Of a DNA stretch of 64,000 nucleotides, positions 12,801 through 26,593 are shown one piece after another. Both the position numbers and the translations under genes were made by a program. The notes below the pieces were generated by a model, which saw only the letters and a list, made by a program, of their open reading frames with translations, searched no databases and was not told the DNA's origin. Each line of letters begins with the position of its first letter. Within the stretch, counting starts at the first letter, position 1. This DNA comes from Euonymus europaeus (Eukaryota > Streptophyta > Magnoliopsida > Celastrales > Celastraceae): assembly GCA_963580455.1 (NCBI GenBank), contig OY756958.1, forward strand, positions 21,836,501-21,900,500, given 5' to 3'.

Positions 12801-15800
12801 GCAATACAAGTTCAGAGATATAGTCTTTGCATTGTTTAATCTTCATATATGAAAGAATTTTGAAATCAGAACATAGGAAAACCAGTTGATGTAAAGAAAA
12901 TATACACCATTCCAGAAACTTCTAGTTAAAAAAATTATAAACCATCTGAATGTAAGGGCCCTACCTCTTTTTCTTGCTCTGCTCTTTCCATCTCAAGAAG
13001 TCCTATCCTACTATTTGCTTCATGAAGTTCCAATAATTTATTGTGCAGCTGCCTGTGTCATTTGTAATTTCAATCCGAAGTAAAGAAGCAGCAGAAATTC
13101 ATGTCAAGAAAGTAGATGGCAATTCAGACCTGGATATTTGTTCCAAAGTTTGTTGAGCAGTTTGGTCATCTGAGTTCACAATATCAGTGAACTTTTCAAA
13201 AACCGAGAGTCTGGCCCTCAGAGCTTGAAGATCTTCTTCTAATGAATCTCTGATCAAGTGATGCTTTCCTACCTCATTATCCATCTCATATACCTAAAAA
13301 ACGTATCACTTTAGTCGTTTTTCAGAAAGTAAACAGTAGATTATATATTTCATACAGCCAAAATTTAGACAAAAGTCACAACCGTACAATTTTCCCCATG
13401 CAACATAGTATGTATTTTTAGTTAACCTTCTTACGATACTCAATTGCATGAAATATATTAAAATAAACGCTAACCTTTTTCTCTAATATATTTATCGTAT
13501 TCTCGAGTTCCTCAACAGAACGTTCCAAAATATTGACCTCCTCTTCTTTCTGTTCGGCATATATTTTACTGGCTTCCGACTCCTACAACAATTGAAAAAT
13601 CCATATTCAGTATGAAGAAACATCCACCAGTTATGATTTTTTATATCAAAAAGTCCATTACTATACCTGGCGAGCTTCAATGGCAATGGCTTCATTTTCT
13701 TCAGATAATGCATAAGCCATCTCAAGCTTATAACTCAGGGAGCAAACTTCTTCACTGAGTTTATCTCTCTCTTTAGTGACCTTTTCCAGGTCTTTGTTCA
13801 CGCCTTCAAGAGAATAGCATAATTTTTCATCCACCAAAGAAGTCAGATGAAGAATTTGATTTTCCATGTTTTTTACTACCTCCTTTTGTTCCTCCAATTG
13901 TTCTTCTGCTTCAGATTTTTTAAGATAAAAATCTTTTAGAAGCATTCGCAACTCAGCATTTTGGTCTGACAACAAACTTAACATTTGTTTTGCCTGCTCA
14001 AAATCGGAATTCGATATGAGCAAATCATTTTCAGTATCAACCAGTTGACCCTCAACTTTTCTTTGCTGAACCAGAAGTTCATCAAGATGGCTTGTTTTGA
14101 TCTCAAGCTCACGTCGAACTTGGCTCAAAGACAAAAATAAATCTTCAGTCTCATCTTTGATGTCCTTGCTGTTGGAGGCAGATTCCTGCAGCAACCTAAA
14201 ATCAAAAAGAAGCCCCTCTAATAGAACTTCTTTCCTCTTTAGTTCTTTCTTAAGCGACAAATTCTCATATATCAGCTTATCCCGTGATATGCCTAACTCT
14301 TGTTGCACCAATTCACTTTTACATATTTCCTCTATGCACCCCCTATTACTATAATGGTTACTCAAACAAATGTTCTGTGAGGAGGTCAATGTTGGTGAGC
14401 TTTCTTTCTGTCTAAATGGGTAGAAACCTGGTTCTTCCTTGAAGCTAAGGATTTGGGGGATAAACTCTCCTACAAGACATTGAAATAAGACAAACTGAGC
14501 AAATCCTCTCTCCATTATCTCAGAGCAGGTATCTTCCAGTGATAACCTTGAATCGGAAATGAAGCAAAGCATCTCTTGCCCCATTGATGAGACCCCAGAA
14601 TATAAGACCTTAAACATGTTTTCCATTTCTTTTTGCATTTTCAGGAAGGAACTTTCAAGCAAGGATAATGCATTTGCTATATCTAATGTGCTATGATGGA
14701 TTTGGTCGTGCAATAGCCTGTTTTCCTGTTCTTTCAAAAACATAGATGACTTGAGTTGTTCATTTTCCTCAATCAAGCAAGCTTTATCTACCACTGATTC
14801 CTCGCTGACCTGCCTCCATATAGCATTCGCTTGTTTTGCATCTTCATTTGCTTTTAGCAATGCATTAAGCATATAATCAGCTTCTTTAATTACCGCATGG
14901 GCTTCCTCAAGATTGGTTAAGAAGCCACGGGCATAATTAATTTTCTCATCGGAAATTACCTACAGATAAAAAAACATTACACATTCTTCAGTTTCTTGAT
15001 CCTCTCATTCAGAAAGACAGCTACTGAAACACCAAAGTAGCTACAATGCCTTCCGTTACCAGTTTTACTTTTTCTCATTTAGGTGACTTCTACTAAAGAT
15101 TAAAACAAAATTTCCAGTTCAAGATAAATATGTACCTCTCCCATAGTGTGGCGCCCTGCTTCAGGAGTCAGCATCCTCGACACAAAAGATGGACACAAAG
15201 GCTTCATCTCTGTGATATCATGAGGGAATCATTTCTCTTAATAACTATTTTGAAAAAAATAAAATATTCCAATAGGTGAGAAGAACTTATACCTTCAATG
15301 GAAAAATAATATGCAGTTTTGTTCTCAAGAATTGCGCTTAACCGGACAGAGAGTCTGTTGACGGTATCAACTGCCATGTTTAACTCCTTTCTAAGGCAGA
15401 ATTTCATCACTTCATCATTGTTCGAATTTGCCAAGATCTTTTGAGACTTCTCAGAGCTTTGATCTATACATTGAAGTACAGAGCCCCCTTGACACTTCCA
15501 GCCCATCTGTTCAAGTAACCTTCCAGATAACATAGAGTGGCAAATGTATGCAGATGTATCCAATTTCTCTCCCGAAGCAACACTTTCAAGTGACACATCA
15601 GAACCTGCTATGGCATAATCAGTACCACATGCATCTGGTTCTATCAAATTTTTATCCGTTTGCAAGCAGCCATGCATACTCATATTGGTCATGATGCAAT
15701 CAATTATTGTGTTCAGTCTGTTGTTTGTTAGCGCAAGATCATCTCTTATTTGATGCAGCATAGGAACCTGGCTTTCAAACTTCATCTCACATTTATCTAA

Positions 15801-18800
15801 CAATTGCAATTTGACTTTACTAGACCGAAAATTTAGGCCATTTTCTTTTAGTTCAATGACCTGACTTCTCATCTCACGAATTTCCTTTACCAGCTCCTGC
15901 ACCACCTTTATGTATGCACTAGAAGCTTTCGAGACTTGGGTTAAAAGGTTTGTTATATGAACTTCCGAATCTGCATAAGATGCAATCATAGCATTTCCAG
16001 TTTCCAGAATTCCTAATTCAGCCCAAGCAACTTGAGGGTTAATGGCTTCAAGTGCCAGATGGCTTTCAGCAGCCTTTGTGTCTGAAATTGTATGACCTTG
16101 AATGTAAGTAGCAGAATCTCTTCCGAAGGCTTTTCTATGAGGAATGCCATGACAACCAGATAACCACTTTATTACCAGAAATGCAGCTGCGGCACGCTTT
16201 TCTGCTTCAATAATCTGATCCTCTTTGAGTTTGAGTTTATGCTTTAGGACATCTACCAGATTAATCTTGTCATTCAATAGAACACGTAAGCTGAAATCGT
16301 TATCAGGTTGCGGAAATTCATTCCAAGCCGCTGTTGCTCCCTTCAACGAATTTAACTTTGATTCCATTTCCACTACCATCTTTTGGGCATCTTCCAAGCT
16401 TTTCTGTAATAGTAAAATCATCTCTTCCTTCTCAATCCAAACTCTGGCAGCCTTCTCAACGTGTTCACCAATCCAAGCATTAACAGGAGGAAAAGAAGAT
16501 GCAATACTTTTTATCTGTCCAGAGACATCTTTGAGGGAACTCGAACCATCCACGAGGAAACTCGTCAGTTCAACTGTTGCTCTTTCCCACTCTATGCAAA
16601 GTGAATTTATTTCATCCTGTTTAGATGCTATGGTGTCTTTAAGTCTAATATTTTCTTGGGTTATGGCACATAACTTCTGCTGAAGTTCTAGCTGGAGGTC
16701 GGTTACCTCTTTTTGTAGTTGAAGAATTGTACTAGTTGTCTCGATTTCAACCTCTTCATGGATTAATTTGACTTTGTGCTGATGAGATAATTGTGCTGCA
16801 TGATCCTCTTCATATTGGTAATTGATTAATTTAGTCTCCACAAGTTCTTTGGTCAACTTGTCCACCTTAGCTTGCAAACCCATCCTGTTGGCATTTTCAC
16901 TGCACTCAATTCCCCACCCCTCACTTTGGTTTTCCATATCATCTACTTCTGGACGATGACTGCTACAGTCTGAATTAGAATATATTTCTATCTTCTTTAA
17001 TTTTTCCACATACCTCTGATTCTGCTCGTGCATAAGCTGCATATTCTTGATTAGATGGACCTGCTCCAATTCCTTTGTTCCAATTAATGATGTGGAATCT
17101 ATCAACTCCTCTTGAATATCACTGGGAACTGAGGTATTCACCACATTATGATTACTTTTATTCTGTAGAGCCCTGTCATCCACCTGTGAAATAAAAATGG
17201 GATTTCATCTCCGGAATCACTATTAATAGATATTGCTTCAGCAATGGTTGAAACTTGAAACACACATCATTTAAAGAAAAAATAGCATGCTGTACACAAT
17301 GCATGCCCTTTGTAACGCATGAAGCATTAAAAAAATGGTATTACTTTCTTACATACCACTGAACACTTTTCCACATGTGTGAGTTCCTCAGGCTCCTTAG
17401 AGATGGAATCTGTAACCTGCAAAAGGTGCCGAAAATTATGAAACAGCCATGAAGAAAAACTTGAGCCTTAACAACAACACTCTATATGATAAGTTCATTA
17501 TATCCCTTACAGAATCATATGCCGCATGACTACCCTTCAAGTGCTTTTCCAGCTTTCCTTGTAATTCAAGTACTTCCCTATAAACATAAACAATGACAAA
17601 AAAAAAAAAAAAAACCTGATCAGGGAAAATTTCATACAGAATTGATGCTTCTGAGGCACACATTCCAAAGAAAAGAAAACAAGTGAAAAGGATGTTTTTC
17701 CAGCTCTCTTTGTAATTCAAGTACTTCCCTATAAACATAAACAATGACAAAACAAAAGAAACTGATCAAGGAAAATTTCATACAGAATTGATGCTTCTGA
17801 GGCGCACATTCCAAAGAAAAGAAAACAAGTGAAAAGGATGTTTCAGACAAGTAAGCCAGCAGGTTGGATGCTTCAAAGCAGTTTTATGGAACACTAAAAA
17901 GTAAAAAGGGATAACAAGTGAATGGGAACAAAAGAGAGAAGACAAGTGGAAAATAGGAAATATGATAAATACGTTGAAAGACCAGGCCAAAGAAAACAGC
18001 AAATAAAACGCTTCAGTAATGGATTGTCCCAATTGTAAATGGCCATCTAAAGTTAGTGGCTCAATTACACAAGCACTCTCACATACACGCCCCATTGTAG
18101 GATCCTGAGTTTCTGGGCCCAATAGAATTTAAATGAGAAATTAGAGCCAAAAGTTGTGAGAGGTGCCAACAGAAAGGAAAATAATGTGAGAGAAGGCATA
18201 TTGAATTACAAGAATACCTAATTAGTTTAGCATTCCTATTTCTGCACTGCTCCAACTCCTTTAGAGTGTCAATGTCCTGAATCCAAAAACAGTGAACAGT
18301 TCAGAGGCTCACACCTGTTGGAAACTGGCTAATTATAATTAGTAAACTGAAAATGCATGGAGACCTGATTCTGATATTGAGAGGAGAACCTGAGCTTTTC
18401 TTCAAGTGTTTCCAGCAACTGTACATAGGAACAAAAAAAGTATAAGCCTCATAATTCTACTATAGGTTTTCCATTAAATGGTTTCAACAGTGAAATAATC
18501 CAAGGGAAAAAAGGAAGTCTTAACCTCGCCATGTAGTTCTGAAACCTCAGCTAACAGTGTTTCTTGCTCTCCTTTCTGATAAAAACTTTTAAATCTGTTG
18601 CCAAAAATGATTTAGAAATGTCATTCACGTTTATAAATAAAATATGGAGAATACATTCGATGAGTGAGCAGATCCAAGGGACTTACAATTGAAACTGCTC
18701 AAGAAGTCTAATATTCTCCAAAGCAACACGTTCTGGATTGTTAGTAATCCTTGCTTGAAGTAGCTGAATCTCTTCCTTCAAAGCCGCATTCTCCTGCTCA

Positions 18801-21800
18801 AGATACCCCTCAGCGGGTAGTAACCCAGCCACAAACAGCTCAAGTTGTTTGATTTTCTCCTCACGAAACCTCAAAATCATTTTCATATGTCGCATTTCCT
18901 CTTCCCTTTGGCAAGCCTACAAGAGATGCCCCCATTTAACAACCAAGAACATGATTCTGTTTTTGCTTATGGTCCTAGCCTCCTAGGAAAACCAGTGATT
19001 TGAGAAATATATAAAAAGGACTTGTTCCAAGCAGACTTACAAAGCAGTTCATGTGCACAATTTCAGCCTCTAACTTCTGGAGTGCAGTTGCCGCCATCTC
19101 TTCTCTCCTTGATGCCGCAATTAAAGTAGATTCAACACACTTCAACTGCCATAGATATATGAGCACTGCTAGTTCACATTTCACAAAAATATCATGCATC
19201 ACTTATAAGAAGAAACAAACTTGTCATGCATACATGAAGATGGTACCTTCCTCTTTTGATCATTATGTATCTCACTATTATCGGTCCATCTTCTTTCTTC
19301 TGAGGTTTCATACTCATATCTTTCAGAAACCTCATCCAATCTAGATTCTCCAGAACTCAGTCTCAGAAAACTTTGAGACAGAGACGAAGAGTTATTATGA
19401 TGTTTCATGAGGAAGGATAACTGGCCCTGTTTTATCACAAATTCACAATAAACATGGTCATGTGCAGTCAGAGATAAAACTGTAAGAATCTTGATGCCAA
19501 TACAGACCTTGAGCCGTTGGATTTGCTGCTGCAAGGCAGTAACATCTCCTGAAGCATCTTCATTCACTTTAGCCTATAGAAAAGTAGAAACAGAAGGGCT
19601 CATGCATGTCCTCACTTTCCAAGAGAGCGAAAACTATCTAAAGTTCAAAGTGAGTACATTATTTTGGATTAGCTTGGCACGTTGGGCAAATTTCAAAGTG
19701 CTCAAAGTTTCATTTGCAGAACTGCAAAAAGAATTAAGAGAATAATGTAAAAAAATTCAGGACCTTTTAAATTTGATTAAAAAATTAAAATTTCATTCAA
19801 AACAGATTAATTTTAACACCAGACCATGTAGATGGGCTGACATTTGAAATGATTGTGGTCTTTGAGTTTCCACCCAAGGAATCCTACAAAGGAAAAAAAC
19901 AAGCAAACATATTTACAACAAGGAACCAAACTTCAAAATAGATAACTAGGTAGAATCATCTTCAATTTGATAACTTTCATTAGCTAACCTGCAGTAGAAA
20001 TGTGAGCCGAGAATCCCGATATGGCACATGTCTATGTTTCCCATGTGCCAAATCCACCAGAGACATTATCACCAAGCTAAAAGCAAAGGAAAATAAACCA
20101 TTTAAGTAAACTAATTATGTACGGACCTTACTAAAATGCTAGCATGTAATGCTTCTAATAAATTATTCAACACTAGTTTGGACCATTCATGCGCTTGGTC
20201 AAATTCTTAAAAAATAAAAAATCCACGAAGAAGCAACACGGACAAACACCTCTGTGGAAATAAATCATAGCATACATATGTGTGGTTACCATCAAAGTCA
20301 ATGACAGCACAGCCTAGCATCATAGCTAGGAGCCGTAATTGTTTTGAAAGGAACCTAGCTCAGAAATATGGTCTAATTACCCCAGAGTCGACAAGGATTT
20401 GTTTATATTTGCAGCTTCTTTCAAACGCTCTCCTTCTGCACCAGAACTCTTCTGCCTAAATGAATGAGCATTTTATTACAGTGTGTGCTGATTGATATAT
20501 ACAAATAAATGTAGTGACTAAAAACTATATTAACCTTTCAGAACCAGCTAAATCCACTAAATTCAACCTTGCAAATCGAAAATGGGTCATGGAATCTGTT
20601 TCCCACCGACTTTCGATTATACAAGTGAAAACACTGTGGGAACGGCTGCTCTGACTGTTCATGTGGGTTGCGGCCATTCTTCTGTTTGCTGCACCCTGTG
20701 TTCATGAAACATATGTGATTTACTAACTATGTTCATGCTCTAGTATATTGAATGACAAAGGAGCACTGATTACCAAAGTCCTACCTGTAACAGAAGCTTG
20801 AGCACATCATCAACGGTCCTAACACAGCATTCCCTAAGATTTTCAACATATACACCTTTCTTCAAGTCTTCTCTGAGCTACACGTATAATTGAGGATTAT
20901 AATTAATAATTAATATAATGAACAAGAAACACCCACAACAAAACAAATAAGAGAATTATAATTACTTGTAAATTATTTGATGAAGGCTCCAATAGATCTG
21001 TTATCTGCTCATTGTATATCTCAAGAAAGGAACATTTACAAATGTACTTCAGTTTCTCAGCCCTTCTGTTCTCTTCTTCCTACACAAACATTAATTAAGG
21101 GATTCATACTCTTGTGCAGCCATCCCCTCAACATCGACACATGTAATTTGTTAGAAATATGTGAAGATAAATGTGAATACTTGTTGTGAACATTAAAAAA
21201 AACAAATCTAACCATTGTAATCCTGGAAAATAGGTATTCAAATATTCGAGGAGTTATTCCACAACCATCTTTTAGATTTCCTTCCTCCTCTGGAATCTCA
21301 CCCATCATGGTATATGTTTTCCCGCTACCTGTCTGTGAGGAAAAAAAAATTAAACTCCACCACAAACTGCACAATTCAGAAATAAATTTAGCACAAAACA
21401 AATCAATAACAAAACTTCTTGGCATGACATACCTGCCCATAAGCAAACATACAGCTATTATACCCAGACATGCAATTCTCCACCATTGGAAGTCCAGCAA
21501 CTCGAAACAGCTTTTCCTGCACCGAATTGGTTATGCTAGATTTTCATGGCAATAATACATATGTAAAGAGAATTAATTTGCCGATGAATTAAACCTTAAA
21601 AAGAGAAATGCCAGGTGAAAATTTTAACTATCAGGAAAATATGTTCTTCCAGTGTAACTCCTAAACTTTTAAAATCAAGTATCTAAACATCGCAGCTGAT
21701 GATACATTGTTTTTTATTAAAGGCATTGATTAATTGTTTATTAATCATCATGCATATCGATAATACCTGTGATATTGTCTCACATGCTATATGATCAAAA

Positions 21801-22544
21801 GTGAATCTGGTTTCTGGATGACCAAGCCACACCAAGGTATGAGCACTCTCCTGCTTCAAACACCTGCCGTAGCCTTGTGAAGCTCTCTCCATTGAACTCG
21901 GCGGTCGAATCCGTATCAACACCTAAACAACCCCGTACATCTCTTGTTAAGTAGCTCCGAATCCACATAGTGCACCCAAAAAAAAAAAATACACGAACCT
22001 GTACATTATGGTCCTTCCAAAATTCAGGATCTTCAGCTAGCTCGAAATTTGCAACTTCGCCAGCCAATTCAGCATTTGAATTCTCCATACAAATTGCTCG
22101 GGAAACCCTCGAATAAGAAGACGACCCGATTCCCCTCCCACCAGTGACCTGACTGGCCATCCTAGGTCCCGCACTTGATGCCCCGCCTAGCGATGCCCTA
22201 GAGCTGCTCCTCAGCGGAGTGCTTTGGGCCGTGCTCGGTTCCGACTGCCCCTTCTCCCTTCCGGTCCCATTCCCATGCCGGTTCAGAACCCTAGGCGCAT
22301 CAACTTTAGCACCTGCACTTCCAGCTCTGTCCAACAATTGTCCTCCTCGTGTAACATGATCGAATTCGTGGAACTCTGTCTGTAGCTGAGATGGATCTGG
22401 AATCGTGTTGAGAGGACTCCTCTGAGGCGGGAAATGAACAGGATTCTGCGATTTTTCAACCTCGTTCTCACTCGACTGGTTCTGCGCGTTTCTGAAAGAA
22501 GATGAAGAAGGAACGTTGCGAACAACATGTCGAGAGCTTGACAT
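9851..22544 (-). CDS. Kinesin-12 (KIN-12, phragmoplast-orienting-kinesin-like), 35 exons
   Basis: Plus-end microtubule motor. POK-type kinesin-12s act at the preprophase band site and phragmoplast to guide the division plane. Exons in gene order (high to low): 22544-21999, 21922-21767, 21516-21433, 21332-21213, 21079-20966, 20877-20785, 20695-20535, 20455-20381, 20076-19989, 19883-19825, 19721-19658, 19573-19508, 19426-19247, 19145-19041, 18916-18687, 18594-18525, 18418-18365, 18276-18218, 17577-17511, 17416-17357, 17183-15293, 15209-15136, 14959-13667, 13582-13475, 13293-13130, 13052-12965, 12840-12766, 12304-12065, 11414-11316, 11231-11157, 11081-11023, 10780-10669, 10583-10473, 10400-10237, 9896-9851. 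Phases close at 2349 aa. The first 175 residues are a Ser/Pro-rich arm. The motor (about 183-545) has GQTGSGKT near 261, NSQSSRSH near 384 and DLAGSER near 419. The rest is almost continuous coiled coil, with two giant exons. Length and motor sequence ([16 protein letters not shown]) favour the POK group over shorter kinesin-12s. The final exons are the least certain. Confidence 0.94.
10401..10472 (-). other. Probable GC-AG intron near the kinesin 3' end
   Basis: The exon at 10583-10473 ends ACCAAG and is followed by GCATGA instead of GT. If it is not spliced, translation reaches TGA two codons later. Splicing from this GC donor to the AG before GAAACTGG (10400) keeps phase 0. It adds an exon typical of a kinesin tail ([13 protein letters not shown]), which then joins in phase to the last exon. 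The intron would be 72 bases. Inferred, not proven. Confidence 0.6.
17549..17844. repeat. Two-copy tandem duplication (about 146-151 bp) covering part of a kinesin exon
   Basis: The block containing the 5' part of the exon 17577-17511, its 3' splice site and about 100 bases of upstream intron is present twice. CCAGCT..TGTAATTCAAGTACTTCCCTATAA occurs at 17549 and again at 17700, and TTTCATACAGAATTGATGC occurs at about 17630 and 17776. The upstream copy keeps the TATAG acceptor (boundary 17728) and would code for [12 protein letters not shown], but it lacks the exon's normal end and donor. It is therefore a pseudo-exon inside the intron. A run of A separates the copies and accounts for the length difference. 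Confidence 0.85.
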
Positions 22545-25500
22545 GTTTGCAATCGCGAAGCTCTCCGAGCTGCAGTCTAGCTAAAATGTTGTTCGTTCCA
22601 TGGAAGAATATGATATTCTGTGGGATTACGCTTTTGAAAAGGCTGCAAGTGCTGAAGAAGGCCCGCTCGTTTTTCAATTTCAAGTTTGTGGTTATATTTA
22701 CCCCGCGTCTGTGCCTTGTTCTTGTTGTTGTCCGTTCGCAAAAATCAAATTAATGAAAAGAAATGAATATTCCATCTCCTTAGGTACAGTATGATTTCAT
22801 TGAATTGAAACTTTTAATTTTTTGGACATAACAAATGTTTTCGACTCTAGAGATTATCTAATATTGTGTCTAAATTATATAATTTAAAATCGAAACCAAC
22901 ATCTCATAATGAGCATAAGGCAATCCACATCAAACAGCCATACACTCACTGCACTGTGTTTTGGAGTCATTTTTTTGTCTTTTTTGTGAAATGTTGTTGT
23001 ACAACAGTTACGGTAATCTTCCCTGCAAAGTTCAGTGTAGCAACAGTGCCTGCGAACTTCCAGCGCAGCTGGACTGATTTTTTTTATTAAAAAATTATAG
23101 TTTCTCTCTCCTACATGTATAACAAATTGAAGAATAAAAGTGGATTGAGAGATTTTATTGACTTTGACCAACCTAAATAAAATATTTATCATATATTAAA
23201 AATTAAAATTATTAATTAAATTATGTATTAATGTCAAATAATAAAAACCACATCTATAAATATTAAATTATTTATTAATGTCAACTATTAAATAAAATAA
23301 AATTATTAATATTAATATCATGTTATTATTATTAATATGGTAAGGTTTGATATTTATAATAATAATAAAAAATGGATAGAGTTAAATTAAACAAATAGTG
23401 ATTGAATAAATGAATAATTAAATGATTTAGAGTATTTATTTAGAGTAACTTATGTGTGATATTACTGTTTCAAAAATTATAAATTGATGAAATATGTATT
23501 TTTACTGGAATTTAGAAAATATATCAAGAGTAATTGTTGTTGATGGTCTAAGAACATTCGAATTAACAGATTCCTTAAAACAAATACTTAATGTCATAGT
23601 TCCTTAGTTTACATATTTTCTATCTAACAAACACTGCATCATATCACGGGCTCACGATATTACTTATTAGCTTCTCTACTTTTAAAAAATAATGATTTCT
23701 AACATTTTCATTTAATATTTTATTAACTTTTATAATAAAACACTAAACATTGTTGTTATCAATAGTAAGTACATATTGATGATTCAAAAAAAATATAAAT
23801 TTCATTTATCAAAAATAAAAAAATATATATGATACTCCTTAGCTTCTCTACTTTGGATTAGTTTTATTTCTCTATTTTGCTTGGGTTATGTTTTATGGGC
23901 ATGGTGTGCAATCCTCATTCTGTCAAATTGTGTTGGTTGATGGTAAGCTGATGCAGTTCTTACAAGTTTTTTTTTTGCAATTTTAGTGAGCAAGTTTTGT
24001 GCAGTACGCCGAGCTTGTTTGTCTAGGTTGTTTTTTGTGTGATTTTTTCCTATTATTGGATCTGGTCATGTTTAGTGTGCAGGTTTCCTTTGGTTTTAGT
24101 TCTCATGTTGGTTTTGGGTTGCTTGTGCGCAATCTTGTTTTTAGCAGTTTCAAGTGTTTTGTCTAGGTTGTCTCTTTGTTTATGCAACCACGGTATTCTT
24201 CCACCACAAATAAGGCTATAAATAAAATTAATGAGGTACTGTCCTCTTTTATAAATAAAAAAAAACACATAGTCACAATGACGACAGAGGAATTTACAAA
24301 TTCAGCAAACTAAAAGTAAAAGTAAAATCATAACCAAATTCTAAAGTGAGAATCTAAGTTAGCACATCTAGGATTCACAGAGCACCCAATAATTCTAGAC
24401 AGAATGGATATTTATGTGACAAGCATGAGGAGAGGATAAACGTTACCTGACTAACGAAGATTGAAGACGAACAAACGACGCCAGAGAAGAGACGGGGAAA
24501 AGAAGAGCACGCTAAGTTGATCACATATGAGAAAGAAGAGCATGATGTTGAGAGTGAAAATATTTTTTTTAATAATAGGGAAATTACATTTGTTACCTAC
24601 ATGTTGGGAACTACTGTACATGTTTCCTATTTAAGGTAACCTCTAGGTAAACTGATGTAGTTGTATTTTTTTACTCATTTATTAAATTTGTTCCTTATAA
24701 TAGGGAAAAACTCAATTTAGGTAATATGATGTGAATGCTCTAATGTTTGAGTAATTTTAATTATAAAATTGATAATTTGAGCAAAATTTAAGATCACATA
24801 AGAGCATGTTGAACCGAAATCTTAAAATGGGTAAAATCTCATTTTAGAATATCACTTTTCAATTTCATGCTTCCAATGGAACCCTATTTTGATTTTTGAG
24901 TGTTGACGACTTGCATACCCCAAAGTAATATCAATCTAATGTTTTTATCTCCTCTTCATTTATCTCTTATACCCAAAACGTATAAATAATAATAATTTTT
25001 AATTTCTGTGTATAATATTTTAAAATAGTATCAAAATATTTGATTTGATGTTAAAATTGGGTATGTGATTTGGAGGGTGTTTAAAATAATGATAATTTAA
25101 AAAATATTTTTGAATTAAAATATGCAAAATCGAGTATCCCAATTCAAGGTAAGCATTGTACATGCACTAAAGCCTTCATTCCCAAACTCAATTACCATCA
25201 AACTTGATTGAGTCAAATTTATTGTTGTGTAATGATACTTTATATAAAATCAAAACAAATAACTACTCCAATTTTTTTTGTTTGAATAACACTTGAGACC
25301 TTTAATGAGTTGTTCATTGAGATTGTGAACTCGACTGCAATAACTTCTTGTATAAGCAGAAGATCGTGAGTTCAAGTCTCATGGGTGTTATTATATGATC
25401 ACAATTGCATGGATGGATTTTTACTTAGTCAAGGTGTGCTAAAGACATCCTGTGTTGTCTTCTTGCTAGTGGATCTCGACCCAATACTAGTCCATTGGGT

Positions 25501-26299
25501 TGTGTGGGTTTTCCATGCGGCCCAAGATTTACATATAGTTGCTAGTTGTTACAGCTTGACATGTTGAGCTGAGAGTTTCCTTATATAAAAAGAAATAAAA
25601 ATAGGTTGACTTTATAAATAAAAAAAGAAAAAGAAGATAGATCGATTAATAATAGACAAATCAATGATTATAGAGTAAATTTAAATATGTAAAACATATA
25701 CTTTTCAATCTATCTTAAATAAATAAAGTCTTTTTAGTATGTTGTCATAATCTTACGATAATTTCATGTTCATATAAATTAGAAACCTAAAAATCGAAAC
25801 TAGTAAGTTTGCCCATTTGTCATCGGGCTGACTTAAAGAACCATGCATGCATAATGTCTACTACTACACTAGATTTTTACACATCTCTCTCTTCTTGATT
25901 AGGTTTACCTTTAAAATTCGTTTGGATAGCGGCAAGTATAAGCATTGAAGTTGGAGAGGGAAAAATGATGCAATTTGAAAATTTTGAATGGTTTGATGTT
26001 TGATGATTATAATGACACCATAAATGGGAATCCAATGACTCAGAGAAAATTAGAAAGGGCTTTGCAAATGGTGGGCTTTGAATTCAAACCATGTGGAGGG
26101 GCCCAGCTTGAGTAAATAGAAGCTTAATGGCCCAGATGGAGATTTTTATGCGTAGTTTTGCAGGTTGTATTAGTGTCCAGTCCTGTCGAAAGATTGGACC
26201 AGTCAATTTCAATGAACGATGACTTAGTCAATACCTATAAATAATTTTTCAAATTTTATTATGAAAAATATATGACAAAAATAGATATGGAGATTTAGT
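22545..26299. other. Gene-poor spacer upstream of the kinesin
   Basis: The first 100 bases or so should hold the kinesin 5' UTR and core promoter, but I see no decisive promoter motif. Farther out the DNA is AT-rich, with short repeats of ATTAAATTATTTATTAATGT type near 23210-23300. There are no credible coding exons. A GTTCAAGTC stretch near 25370 resembles a tRNA B box and could be a SINE remnant; this is not strong enough to list separately. Confidence 0.5.
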
Positions 26300-26593
26300 T
26301 TATTATTAATGGAAAATTTAAGAGCGATGACAATAATTTTTTTCCCATTATTTTATCGACAGATTACTGATGAATTTTTTTTTTTACTGACTAATTATCG
26401 TTTTTTTTTTTTGGAAACGAATTATAGGCAAAAAAAATTTGGCTGATGAAAAATAATTTTTTGTCGACGAATTACTGACGAAAAAATATATCGATAATTA
26501 CCAACGAAAATTTTTCCATCAGTGTTTAGATTACCTACCGATAGAAATTACCGACAAAAATTTTTATAGATAATTCGCGAAATTCTTGTAATG
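26300..26593. mobile_element. Degenerate CACTA-like (En/Spm) end relic
   Basis: Ends with ATTCTTGTAATG, whose complement CATTACAAGAAT is one base from the CACTACAAGAA terminus common in plant CACTA elements. The preceding 250 bases contain repeated short subterminal motifs (GACGAA..TTACTGACGAAAAA, TTACCAACGAAAATTTTT, TTACCGACAAAAATTTTT), as such ends do. No matching left terminus was found, so this is a fragment at best. Confidence 0.4.

Noticed and set aside
16225..16683. 152-codon plus-strand frame inside the kinesin
   Set aside because: Lies wholly within the largest coiled-coil exon on the other strand; shadow frame.
25290..25400. tRNA-like B box (GTTCAAGTC) suggesting a SINE or tRNA
   Set aside because: No cloverleaf could be drawn and no convincing A box at the right spacing; chance in a long spacer is likely.
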